Assembly: GCF_014201335.1 (NCBI RefSeq)
Contig: NZ_JACHEB010000007.1
Coordinates: 179,357-243,356 of the forward strand
Origin: Tunturiibacter gelidiferens
GTDB taxonomy: Bacteria > Acidobacteriota > Terriglobia > Terriglobales > Acidobacteriaceae
Reading direction: 5' to 3'
Length of the DNA: 64,000 nt
Below are positions 17,928 to 29,651 of this stretch, one piece after another. The position numbers and the translations under genes are program-made. Under the pieces are notes generated by a model. That model did not search any database and was not told where the DNA came from. It worked only from the letters and a program-made list of their open reading frames with translations. Numbering within the stretch: the first letter of the stretch is position 1; each line of letters opens with the position of its first letter.

Positions 17928-20900
17928 ATGCGTAGGTTATCGGTAACGCCCTTACAGGCTGTCCTCTACAGTCTCGCCGCCATTCTGCTAACCATCCTCG
18001 GAACATCGTTTGCGAACGCTCAGACCTACCGCGGCGGAATCAATGGCACAGTGACTGACCACACCGGCGCCGCCATAGCCAACGCAACAGTCTCTGCGAT
18101 CGATACCGCAACCAACCAGACCTACACGACCGTATCCACCAGTGCCGGCGACTTCAGCTTCACCAACCTCCCCATTAGCAGCTACACCGTCACCATCTCG
18201 TTCAGCGGCTTCTCCACCGCCAAGTACGACAAGGTCCAAATCGAGGCCGGCAGCAGCTACGTTATCTCCGCGAAGCTGGACCTTTCTTCTACCAGTCAGA
18301 CCGTTGAAATCACCGCAGCGGCAATCACACTCGACACCGCCTCCGACGTCCAGACCACGGTCCTGCCTGAAGTCGTTGTGCAGAACATCCCTAACAGCGG
18401 TCGCGACTTCACCCAACTCATCGCCCAGACCACCGGATTCGCCGGCCTCAACACTGGTGGTGGCGGAGGCGACTCCAGCGTCAACGGAACCCGGTCGAAC
18501 TCCGTCAACTGGCAGATCGAAGGAACCGACAACAACGACTTCTGGTGGAACATTCCCGCCGTCAACCAAGGCGGTGTCTCGGCCATCGCCGGCGTCATCT
18601 TTCCCATCGATGCCATCGAAAGCTTCAACTTCGTCACGACAGGCTCCACGTCGCTCGGACGCAACCCAGGCGGCACCGCAAACCTCATCATCAAATCAGG
18701 AACCAACTCCCTCCACGGGTCCGCCTACTACTTCAACCACAACGAGTTCTTCGAGCGCCAAAACCCCTTCTCCGACGTCAAGCCCGCATCCAGGCTTCAG
18801 GACTACGGCTTCTCCGTAGGCGCGCCTATCATCCACGACAAGTTCTTCTTCTTTCTCGCCGGAGAACATCAGAACTTCCTCATCGGCGCTCTCAACCACG
18901 CCACTGAGCCCTCGGCCGCATACCAGACCGCTGCTTACTCGGTCCTCGACTACTACGGCGTTCCTCATAGCACCGTAGCCGCCAACCTTCTCAATGGAAA
19001 CGGAACCCTTCCCGGCCTCTGGCCCGCAGAGGCACTCACCGGAGGAGCGGACCCGGAGAACTATCAGGCCACTGGAAACCTGACCGGACACAGCTTCAAC
19101 GGACTTATCAAACTGGACTACAAACTCTCCGACAAAGACCACATCTCCGCGCGCTGGTTCGTCGCACAAGGCACCCAGACCGCGCCAACCTCCTCTGACC
19201 TCACTCCGTACTTCGAAAACGCTCCTATCCACGTCCAGAACTACTCCATCATCTACAACCGCATCATCAGCCCAACGATCGCGAACCAGTTGTCCGCAGG
19301 CGTCAGCTACTTCAACCAGGTCTTCGCCGACTCTGATACTGGCTTCGATCCCATCGGCCTTGGTCTGAACACCGGCGTCACCGATCCCGCTCTCCCCGGT
19401 TCGCCTCACCTCATCATCGGGCCCACCGGCAGCGGCTCCGGCCTCACTGCCGGGAACACCGGCTTTGACCCACTCGGCCCCACCGCACCTTCAGGTAGAA
19501 ACGACATCACCGGCCACCTCGACGACGACCTCACCTGGACCAAGGGCGCTCACCAGCTTCACTTCGGCGGCGAATTCCGCCAGGCGCAGGTCGATGACTT
19601 CTACCAGACCGGACAGCGTGGCACCATCTACTTCGATGGCTCCCAGGGCCCGTGGCAAACCGCGAACTTCGCGCCCGGAACGCTTGCGGCGCAGACGCCA
19701 TGCGCTGCTCTGGCAACCAAAAACCAGGGAGTAGCCGCCCCCGACGGAACTCCATCGAACGTCCTGTTCCTCGCAGACTTCCTCGCAGGATGCATCAACC
19801 CATCGGCATCCAGCATCATCCTCGGGAATCCAAAGCGCCAGGTCTTCGGGAACTCCTGGGCCCTCTATGCGCAGGACGGTTGGCAGATCAACAAAAAGTT
19901 CAACTTGAACTACGGCGTGCGATACGACTACGCTGGCCCTGTCCACTCCAACTATCCCAACCTCTCCATCTTTGATCCCACTCAACCCTCCGGCCTCGCC
20001 GTCGCCGGGCAAGACGTCTCCAACATCTATCCCAAGTTCTGGGGCGGCGTCAGCCCTCGCGTCGGCTTCGCCTATCAACTCGATGACACCGGCAACACTG
20101 TCCTTCGTGGAGGCTACGGCTACTACTACGACTCGGTCTATGTAAAGTCCATCCTCCAGAACAACGGAATCCAGAACATCTCCGTCTTCGGCCCCGGTCT
20201 CAATCCAGCAGGCAGCAATCTGGTCGTCAACGCTCAGGGACTCAATCAGGCAATCCAGCCAGGCGTTGACATCTATCCCACCATCGACGTCGCCAGCCAG
20301 AACCCCTCGCCCGGCAGCCAGAGCATCTCCACCTTTGACAAACACTTCAGACCCTCCGACACCCAGATCTGGGACCTCAACCTCCAACACAGCATCACAA
20401 ACTCCGTCATCATGCAGATTGGCTACGTGGGCTCCAAGGGCACACACCTGATGGGCATGTTTGATATCAACGCCGCCTCTCTCGGCAGCGCCTACATTCC
20501 TTGCCCGCCCGCTGAATCCAACGCTGACGGCTCCTGCAACATCAACACCCAGCAGGAGACCCGCCCGTTCAATGCGCAGTTTCCGAACTTCGGTGTCATC
20601 GACCAGGCCCGAAGCAATCTGGGCTCCATCTATCACTCCCTCCAGACCACCCTCCGCGTGCAGAACTGGCACGGCCTCACCTCGCAGCTCAACTACACCT
20701 GGTCTCATGCGCTCGACTATGAGACCGGCCTCCTTCCCTACCTTCCACAAGACCCAACGAACGAGAGAGCTGAGTACGGCAACTCGGACTTCGACGTCCG
20801 CAACACCTTCACCGGTTACTTCAGCTACGCCGTTCCCGTCTTCCGCGGGCCCGAACGCCTCACCCACGGCTGGGAGCTGACCTCCGGCTTCTCCTTCCAT

Positions 20901-21347
20901 GGCGGGACCCCCTACACCGTCGTCGCCAGCTCCAACGTCAGCGGCAACGGCGAAGGTGCCGACCGCGCAGTCCAGGTCCTCGCAAACCCCAATAACGTCT
21001 CCCACTCCATCGTCAGCGGCTCTGTTCAGTGGTTTGATCCGAACGCCTTTGTCGATCCCGCAATCGGAACCTACTCACCCACACGTCGTGGCCAGAACCA
21101 CAACCCCGGCTACCAGGACTTCGACCTGGCCGCCTCAAAAACGACTGCAATCACCGAGAGAGTGCAGATCAAGTTCACAGCCAACATGTACAACCTCGTC
21201 AATCACACCAACCTTGCGCCAGTCGGATTCCCCTCGACTGGCGAAGGTGGAACCATCGGCTCAACTCTTGGGCCCTACCTCGGCAACCCAACCATCGGAC
21301 CCGGCGAACCCTTCAACACAGAGTTTGCGTTGAAAGTTCTCTTCTAA
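17928..21347 (+). CDS. TonB-dependent receptor with carboxypeptidase-regulatory-like domain (Oar-like)
   Basis: An outer-membrane receptor of about 1139 aa. The signal peptide ends near FANAQ. A CarboxypepD_reg/CNA-B-like domain follows (GGINGTVTDHTGAAIANATV...), then a plug with IPNSGRDFTQLIAQTTG and GTANLIIKSGTNSLHGSAYYF, then a long barrel with many tandem aromatic strands and a C-terminal Phe (ALKVLF). This architecture is abundant in Acidobacteria and probably imports large or complex ligands such as glycans or peptides; the ligand is unknown. The start is set by GGAGG before ATG 17928. A strong bidirectional terminator follows. Confidence 0.92.
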   Translation: MRRLSVTPLQAVLYSLAAILLTILGTSFANAQTYRGGINGTVTDHTGAAIANATVSAIDTATNQTYTTVSTSAGDFSFTNLPISSYTVTISFSGFSTAKYDKVQIEAGSSYVISAKLDLSSTSQTVEITAAAITLDTASDVQTTVLPEVVVQNIPNSGRDFTQLIAQTTGFAGLNTGGGGGDSSVNGTRSNSVNWQIEGTDNNDFWWNIPAVNQGGVSAIAGVIFPIDAIESFNFVTTGSTSLGRNPGGTANLIIKSGTNSLHGSAYYFNHNEFFERQNPFSDVKPASRLQDYGFSVGAPIIHDKFFFFLAGEHQNFLIGALNHATEPSAAYQTAAYSVLDYYGVPHSTVAANLLNGNGTLPGLWPAEALTGGADPENYQATGNLTGHSFNGLIKLDYKLSDKDHISARWFVAQGTQTAPTSSDLTPYFENAPIHVQNYSIIYNRIISPTIANQLSAGVSYFNQVFADSDTGFDPIGLGLNTGVTDPALPGSPHLIIGPTGSGSGLTAGNTGFDPLGPTAPSGRNDITGHLDDDLTWTKGAHQLHFGGEFRQAQVDDFYQTGQRGTIYFDGSQGPWQTANFAPGTLAAQTPCAALATKNQGVAAPDGTPSNVLFLADFLAGCINPSASSIILGNPKRQVFGNSWALYAQDGWQINKKFNLNYGVRYDYAGPVHSNYPNLSIFDPTQPSGLAVAGQDVSNIYPKFWGGVSPRVGFAYQLDDTGNTVLRGGYGYYYDSVYVKSILQNNGIQNISVFGPGLNPAGSNLVVNAQGLNQAIQPGVDIYPTIDVASQNPSPGSQSISTFDKHFRPSDTQIWDLNLQHSITNSVIMQIGYVGSKGTHLMGMFDINAASLGSAYIPCPPAESNADGSCNINTQQETRPFNAQFPNFGVIDQARSNLGSIYHSLQTTLRVQNWHGLTSQLNYTWSHALDYETGLLPYLPQDPTNERAEYGNSDFDVRNTFTGYFSYAVPVFRGPERLTHGWELTSGFSFHGGTPYTVVASSNVSGNGEGADRAVQVLANPNNVSHSIVSGSVQWFDPNAFVDPAIGTYSPTRRGQNHNPGYQDFDLAASKTTAITERVQIKFTANMYNLVNHTNLAPVGFPSTGEGGTIGSTLGPYLGNPTIGPGEPFNTEFALKVLF

Positions 21348-21365
21348 CCAACCACCAACCGAAAC

Positions 21366-21404
21366 AAAAGCCCCATCCGCAGAACATCGTCGGATGGGGC
21401 TTTT
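21366..21404. terminator. Bidirectional Rho-independent terminator
   Basis: AAAAGCCCCATCCG (21366-21379) pairs perfectly over 14 bp with CGGATGGGGCTTTT (21391-21404), with an 11-nt loop. A-rich and T-rich flanks let it end both the TonB receptor (plus) and xfp (minus). Confidence 0.92.
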
Positions 21405-21423
21405 GCATGCCAGATGCTTCAAT

Positions 21424-23841
21424 CTACAAAGGCCATCTCCACTCCCGAATCTCCTTGCTGTCGATGCCGTTCTCATGCGCATAGTTCACCGCTTCAATGA
21501 TCTGTCCCTTCAACCACTCCTTCGTATGCGCCGCCGTCAACTGTAGTCGCGGCACTCGATCGATCACGTCGATAGCCAAATCGAATCGGTCAATCTGATT
21601 CAAAATCGCGAGCTCAAGTGGAGTGTTGATATTCCCCTTCTCCTTGTATCCACGCACATGAAAGTTCTCATGGTTCGTCCGCTTGTAAGTCAACTTATGG
21701 ACCAACGAAGCGTACGCATGAAAATTAAAGATCACCGGCTTATTCGTCGTAAACAGGCTATCGAACTCTTTCTCCGAAAGCCCATGCGGATGCTCGGTCT
21801 CTGGCATCAACCGGAACAGATCCACCACATTCACAAACCGAATCTTCACATCCGAACAACGCTCTCGCAGAATCGCCACCGCCGCCAGCGCTTCCTCTGT
21901 CGGAATATCTCCCGCGCAAGCCATCACCACATCCGGCTCATCTCCCGCATCGTTACTCGCGAAATCCCATATACCAATCCCCTTCGTGCAATGCTTCACC
22001 GCATCATCCATGTTGAGATATTGCATGTGCGGCGCTTTATCCGCGACGATCACATTCACATAGTTCGAACTCCGCAAGCAATGGTCACCAACGCTCAACA
22101 AACAGTTGGCGTCCGGTGGCAGATAGATCCTCGTTATCTCCGGGCTCTTATTCGTCACCACATCCAGAAACCCCGGATCCTGATGCGTAAATCCGTTGTG
22201 ATCCTGCCGCCACACCAGCGAAGTAATCAGCAGATTGATCGACGAAATCGGCGCCCGCCACCTCAGCTCCAGCTTGCTCTTTTCCAACCACTTCGCATGC
22301 TGGTTGAACATCGAATCGATGATGTGCACAAACGATTCATACGACGAGAAGAATCCGTGCCGCCCCGTCAGCACATAGCCTTCGAACCATCCCTCCAGCG
22401 TGTGCTCGCTCAAAATCTCCATCACGCGGCCATCGCGTGCGAGATCTCCGCCATCCGCATCCTCTGGCAGCAGCTTTGCCATCCACGTCTTTCCGCTGGC
22501 CTCATAAATAGCCTGCAGCTTGTTCGAAGCCGTCTCATCCGGCCCGAAGACACGAAAGCTCGTCATATTCATCTTCATCGCATCGCGCAAAAAGTGCGCC
22601 AGCACATCAGTCGGCGAAACCTCGATCTGCCCAGGCTTCTCCACCTTCACCGCATAATCGCGAAAGTCCGGCAGCTCCATAGGCTTCCTCAGCAAACCTC
22701 CATTCGCATGTGGATTCGCAGTAATCCTCCGTTTTCCTACCGGCGCCATCTCTCTCAACTCAGCGATCAGCTTGCCCGATTCATCAAACAACTCCTCAGG
22801 CTTATAACTCTTCATCCACTTCTCAACCAGCTTCAAGTGTTTCGGATTGGTAACGGGATCTAAAACCGGCATCTGATGCGCGCGCCACGACCCCTCCAGC
22901 TTGTGTCCATCAATCTCCTTCGGGCAAGTCCATCCCTTCGGCGAGCGCAGAACAATCATCGGCCATCGGGGCCGCTCCGGCTCAGTTCCCTTAGGAGCAC
23001 TCCGCGCCTTCTTCTGAATCGCGCGAATCTCCGTCACGCATTGCTCCATCACTCCCGCCATCAGCTGATGCATCGTCGCCGGATCATCTCCTTCGACAAC
23101 ATGCGGCTCCCAGCCATATCCCTTGAACATCCACTCCAACTCTTCCGGCGAAATGCGCGCCAGAATCGTAGGATTCGCTATTTTGTAACCGTTAAGGTGC
23201 AGTATCGGAAGCACAGCCCCATCCCGCACCGGGTTCAGAAACTTATTCGAGTGCCACGAGGTCGCCAACGGTCCCGTCTCAGCTTCTCCATCCCCAACCA
23301 CCACCGTAACAATCAGGTCCGGATTATCAAACGCAGCACCAAATCCATGCGACAAGCTATATCCCAACTCGCCGCCCTCATGAATTGATCCCGGCGTTTC
23401 AGGCGTGCAGTGACTACCGATCCCCCCGGGAAATGAGAACTGCTTGAAGAACTTCTGCATCCCCAAAACGTCTTCGCTCTTATCCGGGTACACCTCCGAA
23501 TAAACGCCCTCCAGGTAGCTGTTCGACAACGTAGCCGGCGCCCCGTGGCCCGGCCCCGACAGATAGATCAAATCCAAATCGTACTTCTTGATCAGACGAT
23601 TTAAGTGCACCCACACAAACGTCTGCCCCGGATCGGACCCCCAATGCCCCAGCAGCCGATTCTTGATATGCTCGGCCTTCAACGGCTCACGCAGCAGAGG
23701 ATTCGCCCGCAAATACAACATCCCAACACAAAGGTAGTTACACGCCCGCCAGTAAGCGTCCATCTTCCGTAGTTCGTCAGCCGAAAGCGGCTTACCACCC
23801 TGGCTCTTATCTTTAGCCAATTCTTTAGTCGCGCTGCTCAT
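21424..23841 (-). CDS. xfp: Xylulose-5-phosphate/fructose-6-phosphate phosphoketolase
   Basis: A thiamine-diphosphate enzyme that splits xylulose-5-P or fructose-6-P with phosphate to acetyl-phosphate plus glyceraldehyde-3-P or erythrose-4-P. It is 805 aa, full length. Signatures: [32 protein letters not shown], the TPP-binding [20 protein letters not shown], and [14 protein letters not shown]. The ATG at 23841 is preceded by AAGGAG on the coding strand; an in-frame ATG 9 codons upstream lacks one. Acetate kinase lies 67 bp upstream in the same direction, forming an operon that converts sugar phosphate to acetate plus ATP. Confidence 0.96.
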   Translation of the reverse strand: MSSATKELAKDKSQGGKPLSADELRKMDAYWRACNYLCVGMLYLRANPLLREPLKAEHIKNRLLGHWGSDPGQTFVWVHLNRLIKKYDLDLIYLSGPGHGAPATLSNSYLEGVYSEVYPDKSEDVLGMQKFFKQFSFPGGIGSHCTPETPGSIHEGGELGYSLSHGFGAAFDNPDLIVTVVVGDGEAETGPLATSWHSNKFLNPVRDGAVLPILHLNGYKIANPTILARISPEELEWMFKGYGWEPHVVEGDDPATMHQLMAGVMEQCVTEIRAIQKKARSAPKGTEPERPRWPMIVLRSPKGWTCPKEIDGHKLEGSWRAHQMPVLDPVTNPKHLKLVEKWMKSYKPEELFDESGKLIAELREMAPVGKRRITANPHANGGLLRKPMELPDFRDYAVKVEKPGQIEVSPTDVLAHFLRDAMKMNMTSFRVFGPDETASNKLQAIYEASGKTWMAKLLPEDADGGDLARDGRVMEILSEHTLEGWFEGYVLTGRHGFFSSYESFVHIIDSMFNQHAKWLEKSKLELRWRAPISSINLLITSLVWRQDHNGFTHQDPGFLDVVTNKSPEITRIYLPPDANCLLSVGDHCLRSSNYVNVIVADKAPHMQYLNMDDAVKHCTKGIGIWDFASNDAGDEPDVVMACAGDIPTEEALAAVAILRERCSDVKIRFVNVVDLFRLMPETEHPHGLSEKEFDSLFTTNKPVIFNFHAYASLVHKLTYKRTNHENFHVRGYKEKGNINTPLELAILNQIDRFDLAIDVIDRVPRLQLTAAHTKEWLKGQIIEAVNYAHENGIDSKEIREWRWPL

Positions 23842-23908
23842 AAAAGCTCCTTGAGTCGAAATCAACAAATTGGAAAAGAGAAAATCAAAATTTGTAACTT
23901 TAAAAGAT

Positions 23909-25108
23909 CTAATTAACGGGCCCCGCCATTTGGCGCACGTGGATCGCGATCATCCAATCCTCTTTCGTCGGAACGACAAGCACCGCCGTTAAGGAGTCTG
24001 ATGCACTGACGGCCCGCACAGCGTCGCCCCCGCCTTCGTTCAGCTCAGAATTCATCGAGATCCCTAAGCCCTCCATCCCCGCAACAATCTCTTCCCTCGA
24101 CCGCGCATCATGCTCCCCGATGCCACCCGCAAATACAACTGCATCAATTCCGCCCATTAACGCAATAAAGCCACCCAGCGCCTTCTTTACACTTCGAGTA
24201 AAGATCGCGGTAGCTAGGCTCGCCCGCTTATCGCCCTTCGCCGCAGCCTCACGAACAGCCTTCATATCGTTCGGCATCCCCGAAAGAGCCACCATCCCAG
24301 CGTCATGATTCAGCATCTTCTCCAGCGCATCCACCTGATTGCCCTTCTTCTCCCGCAGCAGATAGAGCACTAGCCCCGGATCGAGATCTCCCGGCCGGGT
24401 CCCCATCACCACGCCCCCCGTCGGTGTCAGCCCCATCGTCGTATCGATCGAACAGCCATCCACCAATGCCGTCACGCTGCATCCACTCCCCAAGTGTGCA
24501 ATCACCATTCGCTTCGGAAACGAAATCGTCTCCTCCGCTCGCAGCCTGTGCACAATCGACTCACAACTCAGGCCATGAAACCCGTACCGGCGAACGCCCC
24601 GCTCCCGATATTCAATCGGAATCGGATACGTCGTCGCCTCCTCCGGCATCGTCTGGTGAAACACCGTATCAAAGCAAGCGTAGTGCGGCACACTCGGAAA
24701 CTTCGCCATCATATCTTTGATCACTTCAATCACCGCAGGGTCATGCAGCGGCGCAAAAACCACTGCCTCCTCAAGATCCTTCAGCACCTCGTCGGTGATC
24801 CTCTGATGTCGGTCCAGCTTCGCCCCTGGATGCACCACCCGATATCCAACCGCATCCACCCGCGGCAGACCCTCCCCACTCACAGCCCCAACCACCAGCC
24901 CGATCGCCTGAAGCGGCGTCTTCGCCTCCACCTCGCTACGCCCACCGCTCAAATCCCGCCCACCCGCATCCCGAAATTTGAAGGCCCCCTTCGTTCCGCC
25001 TATCCCGGTCACCTCTCCCTCAAACATCGAGCGAGCCCCATCTCCCCCCGCTTCAAACAGGGAAAACTTTATCGACGAAGACCCGCTATTGATGACGAGT
25101 ATGTGCAC
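23909..25108 (-). CDS. ackA: Acetate kinase
   Basis: An ASKHA-fold kinase converting acetyl-phosphate plus ADP to acetate plus ATP. Motifs: [15 protein letters not shown] start, [37 protein letters not shown] and [14 protein letters not shown]. It is 399 aa, normal length. It starts with GTG, with GAGG upstream. It is the first gene of the ackA-xfp pair, so acetyl-phosphate made by phosphoketolase feeds directly into substrate-level phosphorylation; no pta gene is seen nearby. Confidence 0.96.
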   Translation of the reverse strand: MHILVINSGSSSIKFSLFEAGGDGARSMFEGEVTGIGGTKGAFKFRDAGGRDLSGGRSEVEAKTPLQAIGLVVGAVSGEGLPRVDAVGYRVVHPGAKLDRHQRITDEVLKDLEEAVVFAPLHDPAVIEVIKDMMAKFPSVPHYACFDTVFHQTMPEEATTYPIPIEYRERGVRRYGFHGLSCESIVHRLRAEETISFPKRMVIAHLGSGCSVTALVDGCSIDTTMGLTPTGGVVMGTRPGDLDPGLVLYLLREKKGNQVDALEKMLNHDAGMVALSGMPNDMKAVREAAAKGDKRASLATAIFTRSVKKALGGFIALMGGIDAVVFAGGIGEHDARSREEIVAGMEGLGISMNSELNEGGGDAVRAVSASDSLTAVLVVPTKEDWMIAIHVRQMAGPVN

Positions 25109-25352
25109 AGCACCTCACTCTATTGCTACGGTACACCGAGAACCGCAACCACCCGTAAATTCCCCGTAAAACCCTATTCCTCCTATCGATGCTTCTCAAC
25201 GTCGCGAACACTTCGAGCGATCAGACCACCGGCATGAATCGTTGCAAATCGTTGACAAGATACTGACAAAACAGCACAGCAGCCGACGTAGGGTTGATAT
25301 ATCGGAGGTTCGGCATGATGCTCCCAGCCCGGCATGATGCCCCGTCTATCTG

Positions 25353-26654
25353 ATGGTAGAGAGGATTTCATCAACAGAGACCTCTGACGATGCCTTGCAT
25401 CTAAGCCGCCCTACGCCCATTTACAGAATCCTGTTCTTTCTTCTTCTTTCGGGGCCACCTAAGTTTCGGTTGCGAGACGCCACTGACTCCCTGTCGTACA
25501 CCCTTGATTGGGTCATCCTGCTGCAGGTGCTCGTCTGGGGAATAGCAGGTTGCTGGTTATTTCTCGATACGTCGTATCACCCCGAAGCTGACTCGGCAGA
25601 TCGGTTCCGCCTTTCCAATCTGCAGATACTAACCATCATCTTGATTGGCCTGTTGGGAGTGTCCATATTCTTCTCCGAGTCGATGGGCTTTTCAGCGTTC
25701 AAAGTCTATCAACTCGGCGTAATGATCGCATTCATCATGCGTTTTACTGGCAGATTCGGAATCGCGGAGACTCTGAACAATCTCTTCCTCGGATGCGGCA
25801 TTTTGGCGATTGCGGACGTAGTCGCTGCATTTCTAATGCCTGACCTGGTCTTCGTTCCAACCGAACTAAGAACGCTGCGTTTTCGAGGCGATCTGATCGC
25901 ACAAACCGGGACCGTTTCCGTTATCGGACTGATCCTGTTACTGACTATCAAGAGCGACTTGCCTCGAAAGAAATTCTTCTTTTGGGCGGTCACCTTTGGT
26001 GGTGTTCTTGTCTTTTCTTTGGCGAGAACAAGCTACTTAATATTGCTGGCATTCCTAATACTTGCGGTTCTCAAACGACCGCCAATACCAGTCCTTCGAA
26101 AGGTCGCTACGCTGGCTCTTTTAACTGTGCCTTTTGCAGCTGATAGCCTCATCACGGCATTGAACGCTCAACGCAAGGTCGAGGACATCTTAACCATTAG
26201 CGGACGTCTTGAGCTCTGGACACACTTGATCGAAACAACCCTCGCCAAAGGACCATGGTTCGGATTGGGATACGCCGCTGCGTCCAGGATCTACGGGCCC
26301 GAGATCAATCCGGAGTTGGGCACTGCACACTCAGCCTTTGTCGAAATATATGCCGGCGGCGGTCTTGTGAGTCTAGTAGCGTTTCTGTTGATCTGGGCGG
26401 TTCTAGGTTGGGCAATACTGAAGTTATATCTCAGCCGTCCTGGAAAAACGGGCTTCGCGATCGTTGGCTTATTCTGTGCCTCACTGTTTCTCAATGCGGT
26501 CGGAGGCGAGCTCCAGGCCGAACCCACAGGCGTCTGCTTTTGGTGTGTCGTGGCGGCAGTCGTATATCTCCCATTTGAGAATTTGTCTCCAATTGCTGCG
26601 ACTCTCCGTTCTCCGCTTTTAACAACGGCCGCCCAACGACCTCAAGAATCGTAG
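25353..26654 (+). CDS. O-antigen ligase/polymerase-like membrane protein
   Basis: About ten hydrophobic segments. A large periplasmic loop late in the protein carries SGRLELW and the GLGYAAASRIYG...TAHSAFVEIYAGGG segment, the Wzy_C/WaaL signature with a key His. It is 433 aa. It should transfer or polymerise undecaprenyl-linked glycans at the outer face of the inner membrane. It has clearly lower GC and different codon use from neighbours such as glmS, suggesting acquisition by transfer, common for surface-glycan genes. Ligase versus polymerase cannot be decided. Confidence 0.8.
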   Translation: MVERISSTETSDDALHLSRPTPIYRILFFLLLSGPPKFRLRDATDSLSYTLDWVILLQVLVWGIAGCWLFLDTSYHPEADSADRFRLSNLQILTIILIGLLGVSIFFSESMGFSAFKVYQLGVMIAFIMRFTGRFGIAETLNNLFLGCGILAIADVVAAFLMPDLVFVPTELRTLRFRGDLIAQTGTVSVIGLILLLTIKSDLPRKKFFFWAVTFGGVLVFSLARTSYLILLAFLILAVLKRPPIPVLRKVATLALLTVPFAADSLITALNAQRKVEDILTISGRLELWTHLIETTLAKGPWFGLGYAAASRIYGPEINPELGTAHSAFVEIYAGGGLVSLVAFLLIWAVLGWAILKLYLSRPGKTGFAIVGLFCASLFLNAVGGELQAEPTGVCFWCVVAAVVYLPFENLSPIAATLRSPLLTTAAQRPQES

Positions 26655-26735
26655 GAGTCATTCTTATTCAAACCATTCCACACTTCGCCAACCTATCCGG
26701 CCCATCGAGACAGTAATGCCATAGGAGTCCGCACG

Positions 26736-27569
26736 TTGTTCAACTTTCGCAACCGCCCTCCTCGAGACAACAACATCATGACGCACTCCATAAGACACTC
26801 CATCCGCTCCGTCGTCGAAGCCACCGGCCATCAGATTCGGAAGACTGACGTCTACAGCTCACAAAAACTCCGTTACCGCCGCCTCTTCTCTCTTCTCAAC
26901 CTCAACCTAATCCTCGACGTAGGCGCCAACGCCGGCCAATTCGCACAGCTCTGCCGCACCGTCGACTACCGCGGCAAAATCCTCTCCTTCGAACCCAGCA
27001 GCAGCGCCTATCAGAGACTCCAAACCGCCGCCGCATCCGATCCCCTCTGGACAGTAGCCGGCATCGCCCTGGGAGCCACCACCGGCGAGACCGAGATCAA
27101 CGTCTCTGCCGACTCCTTCTGCAGCTCCATCCTCCCCATGCTCGACTCGCACCTCTCCGCCGCGCCTCGCTCTGGCTACCTCCGCAAGGAAAAAGTCCTC
27201 ATCCGCCGCCTAGACGACGTCCTCCCTCCCCCCGCCTTCAAAAGCCGCACCCTCCTCAAGCTCGACGTCCAGGGCTTCGAGCTTCAGGTCCTCACCGGAG
27301 CCCCCAGAATCCTCTCCCAGGCCCTCGCCGTGCAGTTGGAGATGTCCCTCCTGCCTCTCTACCAAGGCGAAACCCTCATGCCCGAGATGTCCGCCGCTAT
27401 GTCCGGTCACGGCTTCCATCTCTGGGACCTCGAGCCCTCCTTCCGCGACCCCACCACCGGCAGGCTCCTCCAGGTCGACGCCATCTTCGTCCGCAACTCA
27501 GCCCTCGCAGAACCCCTCCCCCAAAAGTCCCAGCCCCTCCCTGAGGCAGAATCGGTCGTCGCCATCTAA
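26736..27569 (+). CDS. FkbM family methyltransferase (second copy type)
   Basis: A SAM-dependent methyltransferase with LILDVGANAGQFAQLC (motif I), LSFEPSSSAYQRL and TLLKLDVQGFELQVLTGA (FkbM signature). The TTG start at 26736 has AGGAG 8 bases upstream; the first ATG in frame is at 26778. Only distantly similar in wording to the one at 13841. It lies between a Wzy/WaaL-like gene and glmS, so a role in decorating a surface glycan or glycolipid is likely. It is 9 bp from glmS and probably co-transcribed. Confidence 0.85.
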   Translation: MFNFRNRPPRDNNIMTHSIRHSIRSVVEATGHQIRKTDVYSSQKLRYRRLFSLLNLNLILDVGANAGQFAQLCRTVDYRGKILSFEPSSSAYQRLQTAAASDPLWTVAGIALGATTGETEINVSADSFCSSILPMLDSHLSAAPRSGYLRKEKVLIRRLDDVLPPPAFKSRTLLKLDVQGFELQVLTGAPRILSQALAVQLEMSLLPLYQGETLMPEMSAAMSGHGFHLWDLEPSFRDPTTGRLLQVDAIFVRNSALAEPLPQKSQPLPEAESVVAI

Positions 27570-27578
27570 ACTCATTCC

Positions 27579-29648
<2,070 letters not shown>

Positions 29649-29651
29649 CTT

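Noticed and set aside
19491..21005. 504-codon open frame antisense to the first TonB receptor
   Set aside because: Valine/glycine/aspartate-rich shadow of a GC-rich gene; no ribosome site or family features, while the sense frame is a complete receptor.
21658..22863. 401-codon open frame antisense to xfp
   Set aside because: Composition is Arg/His/Gln-rich without any domain; the opposite strand encodes an unmistakable phosphoketolase.
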